A DNA stretch of 11,934 nt from Candidatus Zixiibacteriota bacterium (GTDB lineage Bacteria > Zixibacteria > MSB-5A5 > JAABVY01): NCBI GenBank assembly GCA_014730285.1, contig WJIM01000032.1:1-11934 (forward strand), read 5' to 3'. Both the position numbers and the translations under genes were made by a program. The notes below the pieces were generated by a model. That model saw nothing but the letters and a program-made list of their open reading frames with translations. It had not been told where the DNA came from and did no database searches. Numbering within the stretch: the stretch's first letter is position 1; each line of letters begins with the position of its first letter. Positions 1 to 7,276 of the stretch are shown piece by piece.

Positions 1-894
1 ATAGCCGTAATCCCATTTCAACAGAGGCATTTTGGAGAAATTCATACCATAAAGGCCCGCTATAAATGAGGGCGGCAATAGAATCGCCGTGAAAATCGTC
101 AGAAACTTGATTATCTGATTGGTACGGTCGGATACGGTCGAGAAATACACCTCCAGCGCGGCATTCATAATATCCCGGTTGCTGTCGGCATCATCGGTCA
201 TGCGAGAAAGATGATCGTAGATATCCGAGAAATAGACCTCGGCCTTATGCGAAATAAGCGCCAGCTTGCCGGTGGTCATCTGGTAGACCACCTCCTTCAA
301 GGGCGCCAGAATTCGCTTGAATTCAAGCGTGTCGCGCCTGAGGTTAAAAATCCTCTTCACGATTTCCGGCTGAGGTTCCTCGAAAACATCATCCTCAATC
401 TTATCGGCCTCTCTTTCGATATAGGCCAAAGGCTTGTCGTAGCTGTCCACCAGAAAGTCCAGCACGGCGTGAAATAGGAATGTTAGCCCGCGCGCCACTA
501 CCCGATCGTCATGCAGGAACTTGCGAAAGAGCGAATCGAGAATGTCGATTTGATGTGAATGCACCGTAACCACGGCATTCCTGGTCAGGAAGATGCCGAT
601 ATCGTTTACCGCCAGCTCATCCTCACCACCCGGTTGTCCGACTGTCTGGAAGATCACGAAAAGGTAATTCTCGTACTCATCCACCTTGGGACGGGTTTCC
701 TCGGAAAGCACGTCCTCGATCGAGAGCGGATGGAAACGGAAATCATGGGTCAGGATATAGAGCTCCTCATCGGTGGGATTGAACAAATCCACCCAGAGGA
801 TAGAGCCCTCAACCTCGGTCATCTCCTTGAAATCGAGAATCCCGATCTGTTCCTTGCCTCCCTCATCGGGAGTCCAGTAAAACGACCTTATCAT
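1..894 (-). CDS. corA: CorA-family divalent cation (Mg2+/Co2+) channel, 3' end cut by window edge
   Basis: CorA forms a pentameric inner-membrane channel for Mg2+ (and Co2+/Ni2+), with a large cytoplasmic domain and two C-terminal helices. I translated 298 codons from the ATG at 894, with no stop before the window edge. The family signature GMN is at residues 283-285, in the context Y-GMNF, directly after the first membrane helix (about 265-282, LTIFTAILLPPSFIAGL). Upstream is the usual long helical cytoplasmic domain, including an SIEDVL-type segment and a D-S-N-R-D-I-M-N-A-A-L-E stalk helix. Only the periplasmic loop and second membrane helix, roughly 30 residues, should be missing. The start overlaps the stop of the endonuclease gene (ATGA), which suggests translational coupling as the last visible gene of that unit. 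The family call is certain; the exact ion preference is not shown by sequence. Confidence 0.95.
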   Translation of the reverse strand, partial: MIRSFYWTPDEGGKEQIGILDFKEMTEVEGSILWVDLFNPTDEELYILTHDFRFHPLSIEDVLSEETRPKVDEYENYLFVIFQTVGQPGGEDELAVNDIGIFLTRNAVVTVHSHQIDILDSLFRKFLHDDRVVARGLTFLFHAVLDFLVDSYDKPLAYIEREADKIEDDVFEEPQPEIVKRIFNLRRDTLEFKRILAPLKEVVYQMTTGKLALISHKAEVYFSDIYDHLSRMTDDADSNRDIMNAALEVYFSTVSDRTNQIIKFLTIFTAILLPPSFIAGLYGMNFSKMPLLKWDYGY

Positions 895-1589
895 TTCCTT
901 TTCCGCCTATTGTAGTATGCGCAGGCTTCTCTCAATGCGCACTCATCACACTTTGGGTTTCGGGCCTTGCAGATTAATCTGCCATGCCGAACCATATTTA
1001 AATGGAGATTATAATAATCAACAATGTTGTTTTGACCAAACCAAAACTGAAATGATTTTTGACGGTCGGCCGTCTCCTTTATCAATCCCAGACGGTGAGT
1101 TACCCGGTGGACATGTGTATCAACCGGCATGACTTTTTTGCCGAACGCAAACAAAAGCACACAGGCCGCAGTCTTCTCCCCCACACCATCAAATGATGTC
1201 AGATACTCAAGGCTCTCATCAATCGGTTTCTTCTTCAGCTTTTGCAGGCTGTAAGTGCCGAAATCATCCTTTACCCTCTTTAATGCAGACTTTATATATC
1301 CGGCCTTGACCTTAGCCAGCCCCCCGGATTTGATCGCTTTGGTGATTGAAGCCTTATGCGCACGTGCGGCTTTTGTCCAGGAGGGATAGACCTTCTTCAG
1401 GGACTTAAATGCTCTGGATGAATTGCTGTCGGATGTATTTTGCGAGAGAATAGTGGAAATCAGTACATCAAGGCCGGATGTATGCGCCTCCCATTCTCTT
1501 TTTTCATGCTGCTTTTCGAGCTTTATCTCAAGCTGATTCAGTTTTATGGTTTTTTTCTGCATCACTTTTTTGATTATCTTCATCGCCAT
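891..1589 (-). CDS. nth: Endonuclease III-like DNA glycosylase/AP lyase with 4Fe-4S cluster
   Basis: This is an HhH-GPD base-excision repair enzyme that removes oxidised pyrimidines and cleaves abasic sites. Numbered from the ATG at 1589 (232 aa), the helix-hairpin-helix FDGVGEKTAACVL carries the catalytic lysine K139, and the PVDTHVHRV stretch carries the catalytic aspartate D157. The C-terminus has four cysteines (207, 214, 217, 223) in the classical C-X6-C-X2-C-X5-C iron-sulphur spacing, so the enzyme looks intact. An ATG two codons upstream (1595) is also in frame, but GAGGG at 1602-1598 lies only 2 bases from it and 8 bases from the 1589 ATG, so I prefer 1589. The N-terminal 20-30 residues are lysine-rich and longer than in E. 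coli Nth. The start lies inside the 3' end of the upstream membrane-protein gene, and the stop overlaps corA. Substrate range could differ from Nth (other HhH-GPD enzymes are similar), so the symbol is by family resemblance. Confidence 0.92.
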   Translation of the reverse strand: MAMKIIKKVMQKKTIKLNQLEIKLEKQHEKREWEAHTSGLDVLISTILSQNTSDSNSSRAFKSLKKVYPSWTKAARAHKASITKAIKSGGLAKVKAGYIKSALKRVKDDFGTYSLQKLKKKPIDESLEYLTSFDGVGEKTAACVLLFAFGKKVMPVDTHVHRVTHRLGLIKETADRQKSFQFWFGQNNIVDYYNLHLNMVRHGRLICKARNPKCDECALREACAYYNRRKRK

Positions 1590-2622
1590 TGCCATTTCCC
1601 TCAGGAAATTGCTCTTTCAACGATTCCTTGCGGATTTCCTTTACACCGAAATGATCTCTGAAAAGGAAAAACAGTCCGGTAATCCATACCGGCAGCAGAT
1701 TCAGGAAATGAAGGATAATCGAAAAACCGACCGCAACCTCTTTGGTAACATCTCCGCCGTAAACCTGCTTCAAAATACCTATAACGATCCATTGAAATGT
1801 CCCCACATTTCCCGGAGTAATCGGGACGGTGGTAAAAAACGCGGTAATCGAAACCAATATCATCGCCATCCAGTAGGGCACCTCGAGCCCAAAAGCTTCA
1901 TCGAAAGCGGCAATCAGAAATACCACTACTCCCACAGAACAGATCCACATCAGGCAGGAATACATAAAGACAATCGAGATATGCCTCAGCGAGGTAAGCG
2001 ATTCTATTCCGGAATTGAATGATTTGGCCAGCTTTTCCAGCTTCTTGTAAAAGCGCGGAAACCGCCGCCGGATTTTTTTCTTACCCAGATAGGTCAGTCC
2101 CCGGCGATTTATCAGGATCAAGGTATATGCCGCTATTAATGCCAGAAGCACAAGTCCGAGAATAAAAACATAGCGTGTAATCCATCCCGGGAACGTGAAA
2201 AAGAATGAGGATACAGTCAGAAGCAGTATCAGGCAGAGCCCGTCAAAAGTGGCCTCCATCAGGATCGTGGTCGCCCCGAAGGTCTTGGGCAGATTTTCTG
2301 TTTTATTAAGGATAATCACCCGTGCCGCCTGACCGGTAAGAGCCGGAAGAGATATATTCACGAGCTGCCCGAACGAATATACCGAATATATGCGTCTGAC
2401 TGATATATCTTTGCGCTTGTCAATCAGCATCTTCCAGCGCATAGCGGTGAAAAACACCTTGAGCATTCCCAATAGGAAGGCCGGTATCAGATATGTAAAG
2501 CGGATTTTCGTTAATGTCTGCCAGAGTTGGGAGAAATCGAGGTCATAGAAGCATAATACTAGAAGTACCAGTGCCAATAATATACCAAATATCCATCTAT
2601 GTCTCGATAGTCTTTTAGCCAT
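1528..2622 (-). CDS. UPF0104 / lysylphosphatidylglycerol synthase TM-region family membrane protein (flippase-like)
   Basis: This is a polytopic inner-membrane protein of 364 aa if started at the ATG at 2622. It has about eight hydrophobic helices. Two stretches match the family: NISLPALTGQAARVIIL (89-105), followed by a helix with ATTILMEATFDGL (117-129), and P-ITPGNVGTFQ (267-277). Members of this family resemble the flippase half of MprF, and some are linked to lipid or glycolipid export; the substrate here is unknown. The C-terminal tail (about 323-364) is hydrophilic and rich in Asp, Glu, Asn and Lys, and its end is encoded in DNA that also encodes the start of the endonuclease gene. An in-frame TTG at 2658 would add 12 residues, but neither start has a clear Shine-Dalgarno site. 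I chose the ATG because hydrophobic helix 1 begins shortly after the basic MAKRLSRHRW. There is no homology to an aminoacyl-transferase domain, so it is not a full MprF. Confidence 0.85.
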   Translation of the reverse strand: MAKRLSRHRWIFGILLALVLLVLCFYDLDFSQLWQTLTKIRFTYLIPAFLLGMLKVFFTAMRWKMLIDKRKDISVRRIYSVYSFGQLVNISLPALTGQAARVIILNKTENLPKTFGATTILMEATFDGLCLILLLTVSSFFFTFPGWITRYVFILGLVLLALIAAYTLILINRRGLTYLGKKKIRRRFPRFYKKLEKLAKSFNSGIESLTSLRHISIVFMYSCLMWICSVGVVVFLIAAFDEAFGLEVPYWMAMILVSITAFFTTVPITPGNVGTFQWIVIGILKQVYGGDVTKEVAVGFSIILHFLNLLPVWITGLFFLFRDHFGVKEIRKESLKEQFPEGNGNGDEDNQKSDAEKNHKTESA

Positions 2623-2629
2623 AAGCCGC

Positions 2630-2658
2630 AAGATATGTTGCACGATATTGGCTGTCAA
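2630..2658 (-). promoter_or_regulatory. Possible sigma70-type promoter for the flippase-nth-corA unit
   Basis: On the minus strand, TTGACA (2658-2653, a perfect -35) is followed after 17 bases by TATCTT (2635-2630, 4 of 6 matches to the -10 consensus). Transcription would begin near 2623, right at the ATG at 2622, giving a leaderless or near-leaderless mRNA. It sits downstream of the putative terminator of the Bat operon, where a new promoter is expected. A chance match is possible, and the sigma-factor preference of the organism is unknown. Confidence 0.35.
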
Positions 2659-2703
2659 ACATAATTAGGCGGTCGATTCTGAAGATATTGGCTGGTTATC
2701 TGT

Positions 2704-2724
2704 AAAAAAATCGCTGATTTAGCG
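2704..2724 (-). terminator. Putative Rho-independent terminator of the Bat operon
   Basis: Six bases past the batE stop codon (2732-2730), the minus strand reads CGCT, a 5-base loop, AGCG (2724-2712), then A and seven T residues (2710-2704). The stem is short (4 G/C-rich pairs). A flanking AAAT/ATTT pairing, interrupted by a bulge, could lengthen it. Position and T-run fit an intrinsic terminator separating the Bat operon from the downstream membrane-protein unit, but the short stem makes it weak, so some read-through is likely. Confidence 0.45.
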
Positions 2725-2729
2725 CCAAT

Positions 2730-3485
2730 TTAGAACTGATACGCTTTTGAGATTTCGATCCAGCCCTTGAGTTTATTGGCAAAAATCCCCTCATAATATC
2801 CGGATTCCTGATCCAGAATCCGAAATGTCAGCCCCTCATGAGCGGTAAATCGAACCTCGCTGATAGCTCCCGGACCGGCCAGAATTTCCACCTCCGGATC
2901 GGTGATAACTCCCCGCTCCGTATAATAATTCAGTTGCAGGTTTATTCCCAGCATAGTACCGCTGATAATCAAAAGAAAAACTGCAAAAAAGAGGATTATC
3001 AAAAACGCCAGATTTTTCTGCTTGTAAAAGACCTGATAAATGAGCATGACAATAATAATCAGATAGATGACAAAAGCGATCCAGGTAAGTTCGTTGGCCT
3101 TGAAATACAGGGAGGACTCCTTTGCGAATCGCCAGATCGGATTCTGCAGGCTGTCTTCCACCTTATCGCGCAACGTGCCCTGCACAAAGCGAAGATTGGC
3201 CTTGGTATCCTCGTCGCGGGGGGCAAGTCTTCCCGCCTGCATATACGACGCTACCGCCATCCCCTTCAGACCGGATTTATAATAGCTGTTTCCAAGATTA
3301 TAATAAAGCTCGGGGCTCACATAACCGGAATCTTCGAGGCCCCCGAAAATATCAAGTGCCTGTTCATAGTCCCCGGCGTTATAAGCCTTTACTCCGCTGG
3401 CAAAATCATCCTCTGCCGACCCCCATAAATTCGTTGCGGGGAAAAATAAGAAAAACGCGGCTATGATTATGACCATATATCTCAC
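2730..3485 (-). CDS. batE: BatE: TPR protein with two membrane helices and a C-terminal SH3-like domain
   Basis: This is the last gene of the Bat operon (251 aa). There is a signal peptide at about 1-23 (MRYMVIIIAAFFLFF start), then two to three TPR units at about 24-95, including PELYYNLGNSYYKSGLKGMA. Membrane helices lie at about 133-153 and 158-182, joined by a short basic loop (YKQKN), and an SH3-like beta domain spans about 188-248. With the basic loop inside, both the TPR and SH3-like parts lie in the periplasm. SH3-like domains of this kind often bind peptides or cell wall, but the ligand here is unknown. The start is GTG, overlapping the batD stop as GTGA with AGGGG upstream. An in-frame ATG three codons later is possible but would lose the only N-terminal arginine, so GTG fits a signal peptide better. 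Bat proteins are associated with aerotolerance in Bacteroides, though their molecular job is unsettled. Confidence 0.88.
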   Translation of the reverse strand: MRYMVIIIAAFFLFFPATNLWGSAEDDFASGVKAYNAGDYEQALDIFGGLEDSGYVSPELYYNLGNSYYKSGLKGMAVASYMQAGRLAPRDEDTKANLRFVQGTLRDKVEDSLQNPIWRFAKESSLYFKANELTWIAFVIYLIIIVMLIYQVFYKQKNLAFLIILFFAVFLLIISGTMLGINLQLNYYTERGVITDPEVEILAGPGAISEVRFTAHEGLTFRILDQESGYYEGIFANKLKGWIEISKAYQF

Positions 3486-5296
3486 TTTACGCGCTTCCCC
3501 TCATGTTCAGCCGTTACGATCCATTTTTCCGCCTGCTTCAAAAGCTCTCCGGCCGAATCCTCGCCGGACTGTCCCGGTGCGAAACGCCCGAAATCGGATG
3601 TCTGTATCAATTCCCTGAATTCCTCTATTGTCTCCTCCGAATAGCCCTCATCCTGCAAAATTTCCACAACCTTCGATTCTGTCAAGCCGGAGGCGGAATA
3701 GTTGAATTTATCACCCACATATTGATATACAGCCCTCGATACTTCGCCGTAGAAATCATCCGGATTACCACTCTTTAAAAGACTGCTGGCGCTGGATAGC
3801 TTCTTTCTGGCCAGGCCATGGGCACGTTTCAGGCGGCGCAGGCGCAGATCGCCCATGAGCTTCTCCTGGCGCTTTCGAAACAGGATCACGCCCGCCAGAA
3901 GAATCAGGGGCACGGCCTGAACTCCGATAAAGACCGGGCTCATAATCAGCGGCTTGGATTTTTTCTTCAGTCTGCCGTCCAGAGTCTTCACCCCCAGAAT
4001 ATCGCGGACCTTAATATCGCCGGGAATATTCATCCGGCCCGCAAAGGCATCGTCCCCGGCGCTCGCACCCGGTTCAATATTGATCTCGTATTCCTCTGAA
4101 GCCAGTGTCCGGTAGTTTTCGGTCTCGGGATCGAAATACGACCATTTCAACGAGGGTATCTCGTAAATACCTTCCTGCTCAGGAATTATCGAATACTCGA
4201 AAATCTTTAATCCGGCAATTACACCTCCGGCCTCTCTCACGGAAGTGGTATCTCCCGAGGGGCGAATATCCAGCCCTTCTATTTCGGGAATATCGGGGGA
4301 GGATATGGTCTTGATATTGCCCTGACCGGCGATCTTGATCGTGAGCAGAATAGTTTCATCCACCGTAACATCGGTACGAGAGATATCGACATCCATATCA
4401 AAGCTGCCCACCGCGCCCTTGAAATCGCGTGGCCTGCTTTCCCGTGGAAGGGGCAGGACATTGATAATCAGCGGCTCGGTAAAAAGCGTCTCCGGCTGCA
4501 TTCGATGTTGACGAGAACGCCGTCCGCGGGAATCAAACGGGTCGAAACTGAAAAAATTCGAGAAAGCATCGGGCGTAACCACAACCCGTGTCGGTTCGAT
4601 CTGCACCTCGCCGGGACTTACCGGAAACAGATAAGAATCCATCTGGTTAACGACATAGACATTTCCCTGCAGACGCCGGGTATAACGCTTCCATCCGAAT
4701 TCCTCGCGCCAGAAGCCCGAATATGAGGGCGGAACATAAACCGGATCGGACATAAACCCGGCGCCGCGCCTCTGAAAAGCCTTGAACTCGTGAACAAGAA
4801 GCTCGCCTTCAAAAACGGTATCCTTTGAAATTTCGGCATCGATTATATATTCTCCGTTTTCTGTGGCATTATCCGGCCTCTCGGCGCGTGAGGGCACATC
4901 TCTTCGCGTCCCCTTCTCTACCGTAATAGCCATCGGCTCGGTGGAAAACTCCTTACCGTCAACCTTGACCTTTATCGGCCCAATCAGAAACTTCCCGGTT
5001 CTCTGCGGCACAAGCACATATTTGTATTTGACCGAGGTACTGGTCACGCCGTTGACACTGGATGATGAGAAGGTTTTGCCTGCGGTATAGACATTAAATC
5101 CGCCGATTGGCGGCAATGTTGGTTCATCGGCATCCTTCCCGCCCGTTATAATAATTGACAGCGTAACCTGACCGTCAATACTGATCACATCGGAACTGAG
5201 TGTGGCCTCGACCTCGGCCGCCTTCACATTTGCAGTCAAGGCCAGCACCGGCACCAAACATAGTATAATGAAGCTGTATATACTGAATTTCAGCAT
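3482..5296 (-). CDS. batD: BatD: oxygen-tolerance family membrane protein
   Basis: The protein is 604 aa, the usual length for the family. It has a signal peptide at about 1-26 (cleavage near NVKA-AEVEA). Several beta-sandwich-like segments follow: about 27-127, including FNVYTAGKTFSSSSVNG and YKYVLVPQRTGKFLIGP; about 150-282, including YVPPSYSGFWREEFGW; and about 293-408, including IAGQGNIKTISSPDIPEIEGL. A single membrane helix spans about 450-473 and is followed by a very basic stretch (FRKRQEK...LRLRRLKR) and a helical module to residue 600. Orientation by charge puts the beta domains in the periplasm and the helical module in the cytoplasm. The GLTESKV...TSDFGRFAPG pattern of that module recurs in the BatX protein encoded farther upstream. 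The gene starts 6 bases after the batC stop with only a weak ribosome site (GGTAAGA), and its own stop overlaps batE. A role in the Bat complex is inferred from family and context. Confidence 0.92.
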   Translation of the reverse strand: MLKFSIYSFIILCLVPVLALTANVKAAEVEATLSSDVISIDGQVTLSIIITGGKDADEPTLPPIGGFNVYTAGKTFSSSSVNGVTSTSVKYKYVLVPQRTGKFLIGPIKVKVDGKEFSTEPMAITVEKGTRRDVPSRAERPDNATENGEYIIDAEISKDTVFEGELLVHEFKAFQRRGAGFMSDPVYVPPSYSGFWREEFGWKRYTRRLQGNVYVVNQMDSYLFPVSPGEVQIEPTRVVVTPDAFSNFFSFDPFDSRGRRSRQHRMQPETLFTEPLIINVLPLPRESRPRDFKGAVGSFDMDVDISRTDVTVDETILLTIKIAGQGNIKTISSPDIPEIEGLDIRPSGDTTSVREAGGVIAGLKIFEYSIIPEQEGIYEIPSLKWSYFDPETENYRTLASEEYEINIEPGASAGDDAFAGRMNIPGDIKVRDILGVKTLDGRLKKKSKPLIMSPVFIGVQAVPLILLAGVILFRKRQEKLMGDLRLRRLKRAHGLARKKLSSASSLLKSGNPDDFYGEVSRAVYQYVGDKFNYSASGLTESKVVEILQDEGYSEETIEEFRELIQTSDFGRFAPGQSGEDSAGELLKQAEKWIVTAEHEGKRVK

Positions 5297-5302
5297 AGAT
5301 TC

Positions 5303-6193
5303 TTACCAGTCTTTGCCCTTATATGACGATACCCCGACCTTTTGCTTTATAAGCTGCTTTAAGACCTCTTTTTCATCCTGATTCAAGCCCTCCAGAAGCG
5401 CCTGGGCACGTTCCTCGTCGAGCTGCATGGGACGCTGCTCGGAGGGTTGCTGTTGGTCCTGAGGATTCTGCTGATCCTGCTGGTCCTTTTGCTGGTCGCT
5501 TTGATCCTGCTTTTCCTGTTCCTGTTCTTTCTGCTGTTCGTCCTGTTGCTGCTGCTCGTCCTGATTTTGCCGGTCCTGTTGATCCTGCTGCTGTTGTTCA
5601 TCCTCTTTCTGCTGCTGGTCTTCCTGCTCCTGCTGATCCTGTTGATCTTCTTGTTCCTGATCCTTCTGTTGATCCTGATTTTCCTGATCCTGTTCCTGCT
5701 CGTCGTCCTTCTTTTCCCGATCTTCCTTCTGCTGATCCTGATTCTGTTGCTGTTGCTGCTGTTGTTGTTCCTTCTTGGTCTTCAATGCCAGTTCCAGATT
5801 ATATTTCGTGTCCTTATCCTCTGGATTATAATCGAGCGCCTTCTTATAAGACTGAATCGCCTTATCGAGCTGTCCGGAACGGAAGTGAGTATTGCCGATA
5901 TTGTAGTATGACTCTGACGCTAGTGTGCTGTCCTCCTGAGTTATGGCCCTCTCATAATTGCGCACCGCGTCCTCGTACTGCCCCTGCTGATGAAGGGCGT
6001 TGCCGAGATTGAAATCGACGATTTTATTCTCCGGCTCTATATTCTGGGCCTCACGGAAATAATGCATAGATGAATCGTAATCTTGCTGATGATAGGCCTG
6101 AACTCCCCTGTCATTCAGGGATTTTGCATCATCCGCGAGAAGACTCGCGGAGATGACCAGCAAAAATGCTATAAAAAATATAATTATTCTCAT
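5303..6193 (-). CDS. batC: BatC: secreted TPR protein with long Gln/Asp/Glu-rich tail
   Basis: The protein is 296 aa. A signal peptide lies at about 1-20 (MRIIIFFIAFLLVISASLLA), with no lipobox cysteine. Three TPR units follow at about 22-128, the clearest being SYYNIGNTHFRSGQLDKAIQ and then SYKKALDYNPEDKDTKYNLE. Residues 141-253 form a nearly uninterrupted polar tract of Gln, Asp, Glu and Lys with no aliphatic or aromatic residue. The last 40 residues (about 257-296, LDEERAQALLEGLNQDEKEVL...) form a short helical segment of the kind seen at the end of BatC-family proteins. The protein is probably periplasmic and a scaffold partner of BatA/BatB. The start codon overlaps the batB stop (ATGA) and has a good ribosome site, GAGGGTG at 6208-6202. 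Tails rich in Gln or acidic residues are common in BatC relatives, but this one is long. Confidence 0.9.
   Translation of the reverse strand: MRIIIFFIAFLLVISASLLADDAKSLNDRGVQAYHQQDYDSSMHYFREAQNIEPENKIVDFNLGNALHQQGQYEDAVRNYERAITQEDSTLASESYYNIGNTHFRSGQLDKAIQSYKKALDYNPEDKDTKYNLELALKTKKEQQQQQQQQNQDQQKEDREKKDDEQEQDQENQDQQKDQEQEDQQDQQEQEDQQQKEDEQQQQDQQDRQNQDEQQQQDEQQKEQEQEKQDQSDQQKDQQDQQNPQDQQQPSEQRPMQLDEERAQALLEGLNQDEKEVLKQLIKQKVGVSSYKGKDW
5435..5773 (-). repeat. CAG/CAA/GAT-type low-complexity tract encoding the glutamine-rich region of BatC
   Basis: This is about 340 bases of imperfect triplet repetition, seen as CTG, TTG and TCC-TG strings on the plus strand. It encodes BatC residues 141-253. 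By my count 55 of residues 141-250 are Gln, including a run of eight at 143-150; most others are Asp, Glu or Lys. Codons CAG and CAA are mixed, so the protein tract is more uniform than the DNA, which suggests selection on the amino acids. Length could vary in frame through repeat slippage. Confidence 0.9.
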
Positions 6194-7227
6194 CGCACAA
6201 ACACCCTCAATGGAGTACCTTTGACATCGGATAATACGAATTCAAGCACAAAAAACAACAAAGATATCAAAAGCGGTATCTGGAAGCGATCCTCATATTG
6301 CGTGATCAGCTTCCCTTCAAGTTCGGCTTTTTCAAAGCCCGTTATATCCTCGACCAGACTCCTCAGCACTCGTCCTCCGGAAGATGCCAGGTAGAAATTA
6401 CCGTCTGTTTCCGAGGCCATAATTTCCAGAGCTCTCGGATTGAGCTTGGAGAGTGCATCGGCGCCCGACTCATCTTTAACATAATCGACAACATCGCCGG
6501 CCTTGTTCTTAATCGGAATCAGGCCGCCTTTGGTACTGCCCACACCAACGGTATAAATCTTAACATCCATGCCCTTGGCCTTATCCAGAGCCTCATCGAG
6601 ATTATCGTCAAATGTCTCTCCGTCTGAAAATACTACTATTATCTTCGATTGTTTCGATTCCGGATCGAAACCATTCAAAGCTGTCTGCACCGCACGCGAT
6701 AGCCGAGTCCCCTGCCCTTCAGCCGGCATCAAATCCGCCTTGACCACATCCAGATACATATCGAAGGCGGAATGGTCGAGCGTCAGCGGGCAGTATATGA
6801 AAGCATCCCGGTCGAAAAGCGCCAATCCCAGACGGTCGCCGGGAAGGCGTTTGCGCAGACGGCTGATTTCCAGCTTGGCCTTATCCAGACGCGACAGCCC
6901 GCCCAGTGATTCATCTTCCACATCCATCGAACGCGAGACATCCAGCACAACCATAACATCAAGCCCCTCGCGTTTCACCAGCTCCTGATATGCCCCCCAT
7001 TGGGGACGAGCCAGCGCGACTACCGCAAAAGCGAATGCCAAAAGCAGAAATGCCGCCCTTGCCGCAACCTTACCCGAAGCGAAATTCACGCCCAGGTTCT
7101 CGAGCGGCATGCCGCGCAGGAAGATATCCCGGTCACGTTTGCGCTTCTGCCACGACCACAGGAAAAACAGCGCCAGAAGCGGCACGACAATTAACAAAAA
7201 CCAGTATTCGGGCTGAAAAAATTTCAT
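6190..7227 (-). CDS. batB: BatB: membrane-anchored von Willebrand factor A domain protein
   Basis: The protein is 345 aa. Membrane helices lie at about 8-25 and 55-73, a VWA domain at about 88-295, and a closing helix at about 316-333. The metal-ion-dependent adhesion site looks complete: D96-V-S98-R-S100, T174 in EGQGTRLS, and D202 in SDGE. The PQWG sequence at 75-78 between helix 2 and the VWA domain is typical of the family. Basic residues after helix 1 (QKRKRDRD) place that loop in the cytoplasm and hence the VWA domain in the periplasm. VWA domains of this sort bind partner proteins through a metal. The start ATG at 7227 is forced by a TAG two codons upstream, and there is no clear Shine-Dalgarno site. 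Unlike most genes here it is separated from the gene before it, by 49 bases. Its stop overlaps batC. It resembles BatA but is a distinct paralogue. Confidence 0.92.
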   Translation of the reverse strand: MKFFQPEYWFLLIVVPLLALFFLWSWQKRKRDRDIFLRGMPLENLGVNFASGKVAARAAFLLLAFAFAVVALARPQWGAYQELVKREGLDVMVVLDVSRSMDVEDESLGGLSRLDKAKLEISRLRKRLPGDRLGLALFDRDAFIYCPLTLDHSAFDMYLDVVKADLMPAEGQGTRLSRAVQTALNGFDPESKQSKIIVVFSDGETFDDNLDEALDKAKGMDVKIYTVGVGSTKGGLIPIKNKAGDVVDYVKDESGADALSKLNPRALEIMASETDGNFYLASSGGRVLRSLVEDITGFEKAELEGKLITQYEDRFQIPLLISLLFFVLEFVLSDVKGTPLRVFVR

Positions 7228-7276
7228 ATTCTATACTTAACTATTTTCTACAAACGATTCTATCTGCCGTTTCATT

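Noticed and set aside
211..915. Plus-strand open frames across the left 900 bases
   Set aside because: The minus strand there reads continuously as CorA with a GMN motif; the plus-strand frames have no recognisable domain or ribosome site.
1590..1595. ATG at 1595 as start of the endonuclease gene
   Set aside because: The GAGGG site is only 2 bases away, too close; the ATG at 1589 has an 8-base spacing.
2623..2658. TTG at 2658 as start of the flippase-like gene
   Set aside because: It falls within a possible -35 element and has no Shine-Dalgarno site; the ATG at 2622 begins just ahead of the first membrane helix. Not excluded.
2838..3466. Overlapping plus-strand frames opposite batE
   Set aside because: They have no ribosome sites or domains, and batE has a signal peptide, TPR units, membrane helices and an SH3-like domain in the other strand.
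5435..5773. Possible CRISPR or tandem-repeat array
   Set aside because: The repetition is triplet-scale, in frame and without spacers; it is a coding low-complexity tract.
5447..5911. Long plus-strand open frame encoding an extremely leucine-rich product
   Set aside because: It is the reverse reading of the BatC glutamine tract (CAG/CAA become CTG/TTG). The minus strand has a signal peptide, TPR units and operon context.
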